A stretch of 43,794 nt of DNA from Faecalimicrobium dakarense (GCF_000499525.1 NZ_HG529262.1:1-43794); one strand, 5' to 3'. Shown: positions 26,631 through 35,321, numbered from the stretch's first letter. Translations and numbers: made by a program. Notes: generated from the letters alone by a model not told the origin.

Positions 26631-26688
26631 AAAATAATTATTAAGATAAGTTATACTTAAGATGTTGATTGTTATTTTTTATATAATG

Positions 26689-26716
26689 AAAGTACCTTTT
26701 AATTAAGGTACTTTTA
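26689..26716 (+). terminator. Terminator after the small protein gene
   Basis: AAAGTACCTT pairs with AAGGTACTTT around TTAATT, followed by TATT. Confidence 0.75.
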
Positions 26717-26802
26717 TTATATAATTTTAATATTTAAAATAATTAGCAAGGATATATTTTTAGATAGAGGTAAAAAACAGGTATATTTATCTTAAAAGAT
26801 GG

Positions 26803-27057
26803 GTGGGTATTTCAATTATTATAATTTTTTATATAATTTCATTAATATTTGGATTTAAAGACAGGATATTAATTAGCTTAGTACCTATTACATTATCAGT
26901 AACTTTATTTAGTATTTTAATTAGATTAGATGTAACTTCTAATTTCTTTAATAGCAAGAGTGGAGATATGGTAATAACTTTAATTGTTATAATTTCTATG
27001 ATATCTTACTTTATAATTACTTATTTACAACAAAAATTTTTAGGCTCAACAAACTAA
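26803..27057 (+). CDS. Possible small membrane protein
   Basis: An open frame of 84 residues from a GTG start, with three hydrophobic segments (ISIIIIFYIISLIFG, ILISLVPITLSVTLFSILI and MVITLIVIISMISYFIITYL) separated by short charged loops. The ribosome binding site is poor (AAAGATGG directly before GTG), and no ATG is available in frame upstream. Hydrophobic composition supports a real membrane protein, but AT-rich sequence often gives such frames by chance. No family recognised. Confidence 0.45.
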   Translation: MGISIIIIFYIISLIFGFKDRILISLVPITLSVTLFSILIRLDVTSNFFNSKSGDMVITLIVIISMISYFIITYLQQKFLGSTN

Positions 27058-27235
27058 GTCTGCATGAGGATTATAGCCTAAATTAATAGCTTTATTTACA
27101 TAAATTTCCAAATTATGATTACATAATTTTCCATTTAAAAACAAAATTAAAAAATAAATACAAAAATGGTAAAAAATTGTAACTTTTTTGTAACTTTTAT
27201 ACAATTTTTATTTACAACAAACTCCTATTATAGTA

Positions 27236-27274
27236 ACCTATAAATAGGTAGATTTTGTCGATAGAGAAAATCTA
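27236..27274 (+). promoter_or_regulatory. Two leader hairpins before the NlpC/P60 gene
   Basis: ACCTAT-AA-ATAGGT (27236-27249) and TAGATTTT/AAAATCTA (27249-27256 with 27267-27274) lie 20 to 70 bases before the ribosome binding site. They are not followed by U tracts. A c-di-AMP riboswitch, common before such hydrolases, was looked for and its conserved G-rich segments are absent. The role is unknown. Confidence 0.35.
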
Positions 27275-27307
27275 TGGTTATATTATTAATAAATGGGAGG
27301 AAGGTTG

Positions 27308-28648
27308 ATGAATCAAAGAAGTATAACAAAAGCGATAGTATTAAGCTCAGCAGTGATGGCAATTGGTGTGACAAACTCATACGCGGCAGAAAAAGGAACA
27401 GTTAATGTCGACGTGTTAAATATAAGAAGTGGTGCAGGAACAAATCATTCAGTAATAACTAAAGCATATAAAGGAAATACAGTTGAAATACTAGATCAAT
27501 CAAGTGGATGGTATAAAGTAAAATTATCAAATGGAACTGTTGGTTGGGCAAGTGGTCAATACATAACAAAGGGTTCAGGTAATTCAAGCGAATCATCAGA
27601 ATCAGGGTATGGTACAGTAACAACATCGACATTAAATGTTAGAAGTGGAGCAGGAACAAGTAACTCTATAATAGGAAAAGTATACAAAGGTGATAGAGTA
27701 GAATTACTTGCAAGCCAAAACGGATGGTATAAAATAAGACTATCAAATGGGAGTACAGGCTGGGCAAGTGGAGACTACATAACAAAGGGCTCAGGTAACT
27801 CAGGTAATAATTCATCAGAATCAGGATATGGTACAGTAACAACATCGACATTAAATGTTAGAAGTGGAGCAGGAACAAGCTATTCTGTAATAGGAAAAGT
27901 AAACAAAGGTGATAGAGTAGAATTACTTGCGAGCAAAAGTGGATGGTATAAAATAAAACTATCAAACGGAAATACAGGCTGGGCAAGTGGAGACTATATA
28001 ACAAAAGGGTCAGATAACTCAGGTAATAATTCAGGAGAATCATCAGTATCAGGATATGGTACAGTGACAACATCGACGTTAAATGTTAGAAGTGGAGCAG
28101 GAACAAGCTATTCTGTAATAGGAAAAGTAAACAAAGGTGATAGAGTAGAATTACTTGCAAGCAAAAATGGATGGTACAAAATAAAACTATCAAATGGAAG
28201 TACAGGCTGGGCAAGTGCAGACTATATAACAAAAGGTTCAGGATCAGGTGGAGGCACTACTAACCCATCAGAAAACAAAAGAGAATCTGTAGTTAATTTA
28301 GCTAAAGCTCAGATAGGAAAACCATATGTATGGGGAGCAGAAGGACCTGATTCATTTGACTGTTCAGGTTTAATGTATTATATATATAAAAATGCAGCAG
28401 GAAAGACTCTGCCAAGAACATCAGTGGAACAATCTAAGGTTGGGACTACTGTAAGTAAATCAAATTTAAAACCAGGAGATTTAATTTTCTCTAGCACTAA
28501 TGGAACTGGTAATGTTAGCCATGTAGGAATCTATATTGGAAATGGTGAAATGATACATGCACCGAAGCCAGGATCAAATGTACAAAAAGCCAATATAAAT
28601 TCATCATATTGGAGTGGTGTATATTTATGGTCTAAGAGTGTATTATAA
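27308..28648 (+). CDS. Secreted cell-wall hydrolase: four SH3b repeats plus NlpC/P60
   Basis: A predicted peptidoglycan endopeptidase cutting stem peptides, 446 residues. ATG 27308 is chosen because GGGAGGAAGG lies directly before it. A signal peptide spans residues 1-27 (cleavage after SYAA). Four bacterial SH3 domains follow, with the LNVRSGAGT motif in each, beginning near residues 29, 100, 173 and 249 and joined by Ser/Gly/Asn linkers. The NlpC/P60 domain occupies the last 120 residues, with catalytic Cys352 in FDCSG, His405 in SHVGIY and His417 in IHAP. SH3 domains probably bind the wall. Repeats 2-4 are almost identical, suggesting recent duplication. It is transcribed alone. Confidence 0.93.
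   Translation: MNQRSITKAIVLSSAVMAIGVTNSYAAEKGTVNVDVLNIRSGAGTNHSVITKAYKGNTVEILDQSSGWYKVKLSNGTVGWASGQYITKGSGNSSESSESGYGTVTTSTLNVRSGAGTSNSIIGKVYKGDRVELLASQNGWYKIRLSNGSTGWASGDYITKGSGNSGNNSSESGYGTVTTSTLNVRSGAGTSYSVIGKVNKGDRVELLASKSGWYKIKLSNGNTGWASGDYITKGSDNSGNNSGESSVSGYGTVTTSTLNVRSGAGTSYSVIGKVNKGDRVELLASKNGWYKIKLSNGSTGWASADYITKGSGSGGGTTNPSENKRESVVNLAKAQIGKPYVWGAEGPDSFDCSGLMYYIYKNAAGKTLPRTSVEQSKVGTTVSKSNLKPGDLIFSSTNGTGNVSHVGIYIGNGEMIHAPKPGSNVQKANINSSYWSGVYLWSKSVL
27605..28240 (+). repeat. Three near-identical tandem repeats encoding SH3b domains
   Basis: Units start at 27605, 27824 and 28052, of 219, 228 and about 190 bases. Long stretches are nearly identical at DNA level, for example each begins with TATGGTACAGT-ACAACATCGAC. 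The linkers differ in length. The first SH3 domain, upstream, is clearly diverged. Such repeats can expand or contract by recombination. Confidence 0.88.
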
Positions 28649-28681
28649 TTTGATTAAAAATAAATTATAATATAATATAAT

Positions 28682-28727
28682 AAAGGCGTGAAATAATAAT
28701 TTGATTATTACTTCACGCCTTTTTTTG
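28682..28727 (+). terminator. Terminator after the NlpC/P60 gene
   Basis: AAAGGCGTGAA pairs with TTCACGCCTTT, with AATAATAA/TTATTA continuing inward, followed by T7. Confidence 0.88.
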
Positions 28728-28822
28728 TAGGTAAATACTAAAAAATAATATAAATGTGATAACTATATATTTTTTAGTTTATGATATAATAAATAGCTGA
28801 TAAAAATTAAAAGGAGCAAAAG

Positions 28823-30247
28823 ATGAACCATAAATTTATAGATTTTAAATTAAATAAAGAGATATTAAAAGCATTAAATAATTTAGGATATAAAAATCCA
28901 TCTAAAGTTCAAGAAGAAGTAATTCCAAGATTGTTAAATCGTGAAGATATAGTGGTGAAATCAAAAACGGGAAGTGGTAAAACTGCAAGCTTTGCTATAC
29001 CAATATGTGAGAAAATTGATATAAACAATATTAATGTACAAGCTCTTGTGGTAGTTCCAACTAGAGAGTTAGCGCTTCAAGTTAGTGAAGAGATATCTAA
29101 TATTGGTAGACTTAAAAAGATTAGATGTAGCGCTATATTTGGAAAGCAACCTATAAAAGAACAAATTGCAAGTTTAAAACAAAGAGTTCATATTGTAGTA
29201 GCAACTCCTGGAAGAATAATAGACCATATTGAAAGAAAAACTATAAACTTAGATAATTTGAGTTATTTGATAATAGATGAAGCTGATAAAATGTTAAATA
29301 AAGGATTTATAGAACAAATAGATATAATATTTAAGAATTCACCAAACAAAAAAGTTATTGGTCTTTTTTCTGCAACTATAGATAAAGATATAAAGTATGT
29401 ATGTGATAAATATATGAAAAATTCATCTATGGTAGATATAGAAGATGTGGAAATAATTAATAAAAAACAAATATATGAAGAAATAATAAAAGTTGAAGAA
29501 AATGATAAATATGAAATTTTAAAAAAACTTATATACTTAGAAAATCCAAAATCATTAATGATATTTTTAAATACGAGGGAAAGAGTAGTTAAGTTATATA
29601 GCCAAATGAAAAAAGATAAATTTTTAGTAAGAGAGCTTCACGGGGATATGTCTCAAGATAAGAGAATATATGTTATAAAAGATTTTAAAGAAGGAAAGTT
29701 TAATATATTAGTAAGTAGTGATGTTGCATCAAGAGGAATTCATATTGATGATATTTCCTTGGTAATAAACTATGATGTTCCAAAAGATAAGGAAAACTAT
29801 GTTCACAGAATTGGACGAACAGGAAGAAAGGATAAGTTTGGAAAAGCTATAACTCTTGTATCTAATAAAGATGAAAAATATATAAATGAAATAATCGATT
29901 ATATTGGATATGATATACAAGAAAAAGAATATATAGAAGAAAATGAAGTTAAAAAAGGTAAAATAAAATTTGAAGAGTATCAAAGGGAATTATTAAAAAA
30001 TAAGAAAGTAAGAAAGCCAGATACGAAAATTCATAGTGAGATAACTACTCTATATCTAAATGCAGGGAAAAAGAAAAAGATCAGAGTAATGGATATAGTA
30101 GGAGCTATAAGTAATTTAGATGGCATAGTAGGTGATGATATAGGGGTCATAAAAGTCGAAGATTTATGTTCTTATGTGGATATATTAAATCATAAAGGTG
30201 AAGGTATATTAAAGAAATATAAAGAAATAAGCATAAAGAAAAAATAG
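28823..30247 (+). CDS. dbpA: DEAD-box RNA helicase with DbpA-type RNA-binding domain
   Basis: An ATP-dependent RNA helicase of 474 residues, probably acting in large ribosomal subunit assembly. Motifs in order: Q motif in FKLNKEILKALNNLGYKNPSK-V-Q, Walker A SKTGSGKT, PTRELALQ, TPGR, DEADKML (DEAD), SAT, then in the second RecA domain ASRGIHIDD and HRIGRTGR. The C-terminal domain (about residues 400-474; KKIRVMDIVGAISNLDGIVGDDIGV) fits the DbpA/YxiN RNA-binding domain, which recognises hairpin 92 of 23S rRNA. GGAGC precedes the ATG. The alarmone synthetase gene follows 61 bases later without a visible terminator, so the two may be co-transcribed. Confidence 0.9.
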   Translation: MNHKFIDFKLNKEILKALNNLGYKNPSKVQEEVIPRLLNREDIVVKSKTGSGKTASFAIPICEKIDINNINVQALVVVPTRELALQVSEEISNIGRLKKIRCSAIFGKQPIKEQIASLKQRVHIVVATPGRIIDHIERKTINLDNLSYLIIDEADKMLNKGFIEQIDIIFKNSPNKKVIGLFSATIDKDIKYVCDKYMKNSSMVDIEDVEIINKKQIYEEIIKVEENDKYEILKKLIYLENPKSLMIFLNTRERVVKLYSQMKKDKFLVRELHGDMSQDKRIYVIKDFKEGKFNILVSSDVASRGIHIDDISLVINYDVPKDKENYVHRIGRTGRKDKFGKAITLVSNKDEKYINEIIDYIGYDIQEKEYIEENEVKKGKIKFEEYQRELLKNKKVRKPDTKIHSEITTLYLNAGKKKKIRVMDIVGAISNLDGIVGDDIGVIKVEDLCSYVDILNHKGEGILKKYKEISIKKK

Positions 30248-30308
30248 TAAAAATAAAAAGAGACAATCAAGGAAAATAGTAAAATTAAAAGTCAACTGGA
30301 GGTATGCA

Positions 30309-31166
30309 ATGCTTAATAAAAAGGACTTTTTAAAAAGATATAACATAAGTGAAGACTTTTTAGTTAAAAATGATATAGATTGGGAAATATTAGAACAAAT
30401 ATATGATGACTACAATAAATATAGGAAAAGTTATGAAACACAGGCTGAATTAATCGCTAATATTTTAAGAGGTCATAATAAAGTACACTCTGTTAAAACA
30501 AGAGTAAAAGATGGTGATCATTTAATTGAAAAGATTATAAGAAAAACTCAAGATAGAAGAAGTAAATATGGGAATGACTTTAAATTTAGCTTAGATAATT
30601 ATAAGGAAGAAATTACAGATTTACTAGGTATAAGAGTAATCCATATATTTAAAGAGGATTGGGAAGAAATACATGATTTTATAAGTATAATGTGGAATGT
30701 AAATGAAATAGTAGCAAATATAAGAGAAGGGGACAATACTAAGAAATTTGAAGAACTAGGAATACATGTATGTTCTAGGCTATCTGGATATAGATCAGTT
30801 CACTACTTAGTAGAATCTTATCCTACTACTAATAAAATTATTGCAGAAATACAAGTTAGAACAATATTTGAAGAGGGATATGGGGAAATAGATCATCAGC
30901 TAAGATATTCATTACAAGAAATACCAGAGATACTTGAACAAAATTTAATGTTGCTTAATAGAATAGCCGGGAGTTCTGATGAAATGGCATCTCTTATAAA
31001 TATGTTAAGTAAAAGTTTTAAAGATATAGAACATGAGTGTAGTAAAAAGTTAAATGAAAAGGATAAAGAAATTTTAAAATTAAAAGGTGAAATATCTGAA
31101 ATTAAGTCTATATCAGATGAGGAAAAGCGTAAATTAATAACTCAGATAGAACATATAATTAAATAG
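30309..31166 (+). CDS. RelA/SpoT-domain GTP pyrophosphokinase (alarmone synthetase)
   Basis: Predicted to transfer pyrophosphate from ATP to GDP or GTP, making (p)ppGpp. The 285-residue protein has only the synthetase domain; no HD hydrolase domain and no TGS/ACT regulatory domains are present. Motifs are RVKDGDHLIEKIIRKTQ, ITDLLGIRVIHIF (metal-binding Asp region), SGYRSVHYLVES (G-loop) and IIAEIQVRTIFEEGYGEIDHQLRY. The C-terminal 60 residues (SKKLNEKDKEILKLKGEISEIK) are a predicted coiled coil, unlike the short RelQ/RelP proteins. TGGAGGT precedes the ATG. The coiled coil may drive oligomerisation. Synthetase activity is inferred from motifs. Confidence 0.87.
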   Translation: MLNKKDFLKRYNISEDFLVKNDIDWEILEQIYDDYNKYRKSYETQAELIANILRGHNKVHSVKTRVKDGDHLIEKIIRKTQDRRSKYGNDFKFSLDNYKEEITDLLGIRVIHIFKEDWEEIHDFISIMWNVNEIVANIREGDNTKKFEELGIHVCSRLSGYRSVHYLVESYPTTNKIIAEIQVRTIFEEGYGEIDHQLRYSLQEIPEILEQNLMLLNRIAGSSDEMASLINMLSKSFKDIEHECSKKLNEKDKEILKLKGEISEIKSISDEEKRKLITQIEHIIK

Positions 31167-31170
31167 TTAT

Positions 31171-31223
31171 AAATATAAAAATACTTATGTCTAATAAAAT
31201 TAGCTATAAGTATTTTTATATTT
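31171..31223 (+). terminator. Terminator after the alarmone synthetase gene
   Basis: AAATATAAAAATACTTAT (31171-31188) pairs perfectly with its complement at 31206-31223, with CTAAT/ATTAG inside. Confidence 0.8.
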
Positions 31224-31379
31224 ATAAGAACTTATAATTTATTTTAAAATATAATCGATTTTATATAAATTAAAGGGAGAAAGACTTCTTATGTAATATA
31301 TAAACAAAGTAGAGAAATATTAGAAGTATGCAAGTTATGTGCACCTAAATAGGTAAATAGTATTTTGGAGGGAAAGTAA

Positions 31380-32774
31380 ATGAAAGAGGAGATATACTGT
31401 GAAGTTATTGAAAAAATAATAGAGAGTATAGATGAGGGAGTACATTTTATTGATAAGAATTGCAAAACTATTATCTATAATGATTCTATGGCAAAGTTAG
31501 AGCAAATGGATAAAGAAGAGGTACTTAAAAAGCCATTTACTGATGTAGCAAGAACTATGGAGATAAAAAATAGCACATTACTAAAAGTTTTGAAAAGTGA
31601 AATACCTATAAAAAACAACGTACAAATATATCTAAATAAAGATGGGAAGGAAATTACAACTATAAATACAACTATCCCAATAGTAGTAGAAGATGAATTA
31701 GTAGGAGCACTTGAAATATCTAAGGACATGACACAAATTCAGACTCTGTCAGAACAAATTTTAAAACTTGAAGAAACTAGGGAGAATAATATAGATAAGA
31801 ATAAAAAATCATTTTATAAATTTGATGATGTTATTGGAGAAAGTGAATGCATAAAAAAATCAATTAAAATATCTAAGAAAGCATCTAAAAGTGATGCTAC
31901 AGTTTTAATATATGGAGAAACAGGAACAGGAAAAGAACTTATAAGTCAATCTATCCATTATGATAGCAAAAGATCAAAATATCCATTTATAGCACAAAAT
32001 TGTGCAGCATTACCAGAGAGTTTACTAGAAGGAATATTATTTGGAACAGTAAAAGGGGGATTTACTGGAGCAATAGATAGACCAGGATTATTTGAGCAGG
32101 CGAACAATGGAACACTTTTATTAGATGAAATAAATTCTATGCCATTTCAACTTCAAGCAAAACTACTTAGAGTTTTGCAAGAAGGATATGTAAGACGAGT
32201 AGGAGGCACAAAAGATATACCTGTTGATGTTAGAGTTATTGCCACTACCAATGAAAGTCCGCAGGATATATTAAATGAAGGTAAACTTAGAAAAGATTTA
32301 TATTATAGATTAAATGTTATATATGTACAAATACCTCCATTAAGAGAAAGAGGAGAAGATATAATACTACTAGCTAATAAATTTATAGAAAAGTATAATA
32401 ATAAACTAGGAAAGAGTGTAAATGATATAACAGATAGAGGCAAGAAAATCCTTAGAAATCATTATTGGCAAGGTAATGTACGTGAACTTGAAAATACAAT
32501 TTATTCAAGTATGAGCATGATGGATGATGAAGATGTTTTGAGTGACGATATTATAAATATAAATGAATATAAAACTAATACAGCTGAAAATATGTATGTA
32601 ATAGATGTAGAAGCTAGACCATTAGATTGGATAGTGGCAGATATAGAAGAAAGATATATTAATGAAGCACTAGATAAATGTAATGATAATGTTACAAAAG
32701 CAGCAGCTATACTTGGCCTTTGTAGGCAGAATTTACAATATAAGATGAGAAAATATAATATAAAAAGAAAGTAA
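31380..32774 (+). CDS. Sigma-54-dependent activator, RocR-like (PAS-AAA-Fis)
   Basis: An enhancer-binding protein of 464 residues that would open sigma-54 promoters by ATP hydrolysis. The N-terminal PAS domain (EGVHFIDKNCKTIIYNDSM) is the likely sensor, perhaps of ornithine or arginine. The AAA+ domain has Walker A GETGTGKE (179-186), the sigma-54 contact loop as GGFTGA (226-231) in place of GAFTGA, and Walker B GTLLLDEINSM. The C-terminal Fis-type helix-turn-helix reads VTKAAAILGLCRQNLQYKMR. The loop and HTH variants resemble RocR, the arginine/ornithine catabolism activator. GGAGGG precedes the ATG. It lies just upstream of a -24/-12 promoter for the ornithine operon, its probable target. 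Confidence 0.9.
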   Translation: MKEEIYCEVIEKIIESIDEGVHFIDKNCKTIIYNDSMAKLEQMDKEEVLKKPFTDVARTMEIKNSTLLKVLKSEIPIKNNVQIYLNKDGKEITTINTTIPIVVEDELVGALEISKDMTQIQTLSEQILKLEETRENNIDKNKKSFYKFDDVIGESECIKKSIKISKKASKSDATVLIYGETGTGKELISQSIHYDSKRSKYPFIAQNCAALPESLLEGILFGTVKGGFTGAIDRPGLFEQANNGTLLLDEINSMPFQLQAKLLRVLQEGYVRRVGGTKDIPVDVRVIATTNESPQDILNEGKLRKDLYYRLNVIYVQIPPLRERGEDIILLANKFIEKYNNKLGKSVNDITDRGKKILRNHYWQGNVRELENTIYSSMSMMDDEDVLSDDIININEYKTNTAENMYVIDVEARPLDWIVADIEERYINEALDKCNDNVTKAAAILGLCRQNLQYKMRKYNIKRK

Positions 32775-32802
32775 ATTAAATATTCATAGTTTAGGGGGAT
32801 AG

Positions 32803-33693
32803 ATGGATAATATTAAATATAAAAAATATAGAAAGATTTTAAATATACTAGAAATTATATTATTATTTATTGGAATTGTGGTAAGAGGATTTCTGATATA
32901 TAACTTAAGTATATGGTATATAGGTAGTATAAAAGTAGATTCAATTTTACTTTATTATTTTATTACTGTAATTTTGCTAGAGTTTGTTTTTTGGTTAGGA
33001 AGTAGTAGTAATGAAGAAGATAAAGAGGATAAAAAGACTTATAATAATATACAAGGATGTCTTGCAGTGATAATATACACTTTATTACTTGATTTCTATC
33101 ATTATAATATATGGACATCAATTTTAATTTTCATGTTTATTTTACTTGGTATTAAGTATGAGAATATAATTAATAAGCATTTAAATAAAATTAGTAATAA
33201 TAAAGTAACTAATGCTATATTAATAATTGTCATTTTCGCTGTATTTTTTGCTGGATTCTTTAAAGATAGTTTATATCCAAATAATACAGTGTATAAAGTG
33301 TATAATAAGGATAGATATGAAGAGTATTTTAAAGAATTAACATCAATTCAAAATATTTACTTTAGTGCTAAAAAGGGTATGACAATAGATGAAATAAAAA
33401 AATTAACGCCTTTAAAACTTGAAAAAGATTATGAATTACAAAATTTTTACACTATCAAAGATGGTGATGAAAGTTTACAAATTGAAATTGATGAAGAAAA
33501 TAATAAACTATCTTGGGTAAGTTATGGAAGTAAAGACTTAAAGCTAGTAAGATTTACATACAACGGTGGTAATACAGAAGATCTTACAATTTATAAAACT
33601 TCAAAATCAGGTGAGGGAATATCTTATGAAGAATTTGGTATAACACCATATAATCTAGAACAACAAATGTATTTACTATTAGATTATAAATAA
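32803..33693 (+). CDS. Membrane protein of unknown function
   Basis: A protein of 296 residues with AGGGGG just before the ATG. The N-terminal half has about five hydrophobic segments (ILEIILLFIGIVVRGFLIYN, SILLYYFITVILLEFVFWL and others), separated by a charged loop GSSSNEEDKEDKK. The C-terminal half after FFAGFF is soluble, probably outside, and reads like a small beta-rich domain (FSAKKGMTIDEIKKLTPLKLEKD, then SLQIEIDEENNKLSWVSYGS). I do not recognise the family. It follows the sigma-54 activator by 28 bases and may be co-transcribed with it. A terminator separates it from the ornithine operon. Confidence 0.72.
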   Translation: MDNIKYKKYRKILNILEIILLFIGIVVRGFLIYNLSIWYIGSIKVDSILLYYFITVILLEFVFWLGSSSNEEDKEDKKTYNNIQGCLAVIIYTLLLDFYHYNIWTSILIFMFILLGIKYENIINKHLNKISNNKVTNAILIIVIFAVFFAGFFKDSLYPNNTVYKVYNKDRYEEYFKELTSIQNIYFSAKKGMTIDEIKKLTPLKLEKDYELQNFYTIKDGDESLQIEIDEENNKLSWVSYGSKDLKLVRFTYNGGNTEDLTIYKTSKSGEGISYEEFGITPYNLEQQMYLLLDYK

Positions 33694-33710
33694 TTAGTTT
33701 AAAAGATTAT

Positions 33711-33759
33711 AAAGAGCAAAAAAATTTGCAGTAAATGCAAAATTTAATGCTCTTTTTTT
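33711..33759 (+). terminator. Terminator before the ornithine operon
   Basis: AAAGAGCA (33711-33718) pairs with TGCTCTTT (33748-33755), with an inner AATTTGCA/TGCAAAATT stem around GTAAA, followed by T7. Confidence 0.85.
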
Positions 33760-33889
33760 ATTTGTTTTTATTTATATTATAAATTTTATATAAAAAATTT
33801 ACAACTAATTAATTGTTAAATATTTAATTAAAAGTTAATATCTGCAAAGTATTAATTTTTAGAAGATTAAAAATAAAAAGTATAATTTA

Positions 33890-33905
33890 TGGCACAATGT
33901 TTGCT
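33890..33905 (+). promoter_or_regulatory. Sigma-54 (-24/-12) promoter of the ornithine operon
   Basis: TGGCAC (33890-33895), five bases, TTGCT (33901-33905) matches the sigma-54 consensus TGGCAC-N5-TTGCW exactly. It lies 51 bases before the first start codon. A possible activator site, TTAATA-N9-TATTAA at 33835-33855, lies upstream but is AT-rich and uncertain. Confidence 0.88.
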
Positions 33906-33955
33906 TTATTAAATAGTAGATATTTTTATTATTTTAAAATAAGGGGGAATTTGCA

Positions 33956-35023
33956 ATGAGAAATGTTAGAGTTGGAATTTGGGGATTTGGAGCAATGGGA
34001 AGTGGAATGGCAAAAATGCTTTTAAAGAAAACAGGAATAGAAATAGTTGCTGTATGTGATAGAAATGAAAAGAGATTAGGCAAAAGTATATATGAAGTAT
34101 TAGATATAGAAAGAGGAGAAAGACCAGAAGTTACAATAAATTCAAATCCAGATGAAGTATTTAGTGAAGAATGTGCAGATGTTGTATTAATAGCTACAGA
34201 CTCTTTTACAAAAGGTGCATTTGACAAGATAAAGTTAGTATTAGAAAAGAAAATAAATGTTATATCTACTGCTGAAGAAATGGCATTTCCTAAAGCTCAA
34301 GAACCAGAATTAGCTAAAAAGCTAGATAAAATAGCTAAAGAAAATGGAGTTTCAGTTCTTGGGACAGGAATAAATCCAGGATTTGTACTTGATTTATTAA
34401 TTCTTGCGCTTACAGGAACTTGTGAAGAAGTAGACTACATAAAGGCAGCTAGAGTTAATGATTTATCTCCATTTGGAAAGGCTGTAATGATAGAACAAGG
34501 TGTTGGTGTAACTAAAGAGGTATTTGATAACGGCGTTGAAAATGAATCAATAGCAGGGCATGTAGGATTCCCTGAATCTATAAATATGATAACTGAAGGT
34601 ATAGGATGGAACTTAGAAAAAGTAGAGCAAACGAGAGAACCAATAATGAGTAGTGTGTATAGAAAATCTGAGTATGCAGAAGTAGAAGCTGGAAATGTAG
34701 CAGGATGTAGACAATGCGGATATGGATACGTTAATGGAGAAATGAAAATAGAAATGGAACACCCACAACAAATTTTACCTCATTTAGAAGGTCAATCAAC
34801 TGGAGATTATGTAAGCATAAAAGGTACACCAAATATAGACTTACAAATAACACCAGAAATACCAGGAGGAATAGGAACTATTGCTATGTGTGTAAACTCT
34901 ATACCTCATGTAATAAATGCAAAGCCAGGTTTAAAAACAATGCTAGATATTCCAGTTCCAAGAGCTATGATGGGAGATGTACGTGAATTAGTACAATTAG
35001 GAGAGTGCGAGTATGGATGCTAA
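33956..35023 (+). CDS. ord: 2,4-diaminopentanoate dehydrogenase
   Basis: NAD(P)-dependent oxidative deamination of 2,4-diaminopentanoate to 2-amino-4-ketopentanoate, step three of oxidative ornithine fermentation. The 355-residue protein opens with a Rossmann dinucleotide motif GIWGFGAMGSGMAKML, followed by VVAVCDRNEKRLGK-type strands. The middle and C-terminal parts (ADVVLIATDSFTKGAF, VLGTGINPGFVLDLL, GHVGFPESINMI) fit dehydrogenases of the DapB-like fold reported for Ord. GGGGG lies 9 bases before the ATG. It is the first gene of the operon under the sigma-54 promoter. Its last 11 bases overlap ortA, whose ribosome binding site lies inside ord. Confidence 0.93.
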   Translation: MRNVRVGIWGFGAMGSGMAKMLLKKTGIEIVAVCDRNEKRLGKSIYEVLDIERGERPEVTINSNPDEVFSEECADVVLIATDSFTKGAFDKIKLVLEKKINVISTAEEMAFPKAQEPELAKKLDKIAKENGVSVLGTGINPGFVLDLLILALTGTCEEVDYIKAARVNDLSPFGKAVMIEQGVGVTKEVFDNGVENESIAGHVGFPESINMITEGIGWNLEKVEQTREPIMSSVYRKSEYAEVEAGNVAGCRQCGYGYVNGEMKIEMEHPQQILPHLEGQSTGDYVSIKGTPNIDLQITPEIPGGIGTIAMCVNSIPHVINAKPGLKTMLDIPVPRAMMGDVRELVQLGECEYGC

Positions 35024-35321
35024 ACGTGGAGACTGGGTCATAATTCACAATATAGTTTTAAATCCTTGTCAAAGAGCACCGCAAGTTCCAGAGGATACAA
35101 AATCTCATCCTCTTGAAATGTGGGTTAAAGGATTTATAGATAATGATGCAAATATAGGTGATTTGGTAAAAGTAGAGACTATTACAGGAAGATTAGTTGA
35201 AGGAAATTTATTACAAGTTAATCCTTATTATACTCATGACTATGGAAAGTGTATACCAGAGTTACTTCAGATAGGAATTTCTGCAAGAGAAATATTATTT
35301 GGAGGTGACTTAAATGATTAA
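35013..35321 (+). CDS. ortA: 2-amino-4-ketopentanoate thiolase, alpha subunit
   Basis: The small subunit of the PLP-dependent thiolase that splits 2-amino-4-ketopentanoate with CoA into alanine and acetyl-CoA. The 102 residues match the expected size for OrtA. The opening KRGDWVIIHNIVLNPCQRAPQVPEDT and the VKGFIDNDANIGDLVKVETITGR segment look like a small beta-barrel. It has no PLP lysine motif; the catalytic PLP is in OrtB. AGGAGA lies within the end of ord. It overlaps ord by 11 bases and ortB by 8, so the three are translationally coupled, as expected for subunits made in fixed ratio. Confidence 0.92.
   Translation: MDAKRGDWVIIHNIVLNPCQRAPQVPEDTKSHPLEMWVKGFIDNDANIGDLVKVETITGRLVEGNLLQVNPYYTHDYGKCIPELLQIGISAREILFGGDLND

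Noticed and set aside
27058-27307. Possible c-di-AMP riboswitch before the NlpC/P60 gene
   Set aside because: The conserved G-rich segments of that riboswitch are absent; only simple AT-rich hairpins are seen.
27666-28073. Two similar minus-strand frames inside the SH3 repeat region
   Set aside because: Their similarity only mirrors the tandem repeats of the sense gene.
33711-33759. TTTGCA-GTAAA-TGCAAA inverted repeat as enhancer for the sigma-54 activator
   Set aside because: It is the inner part of a clear terminator with a T7 tract, which explains the symmetry.
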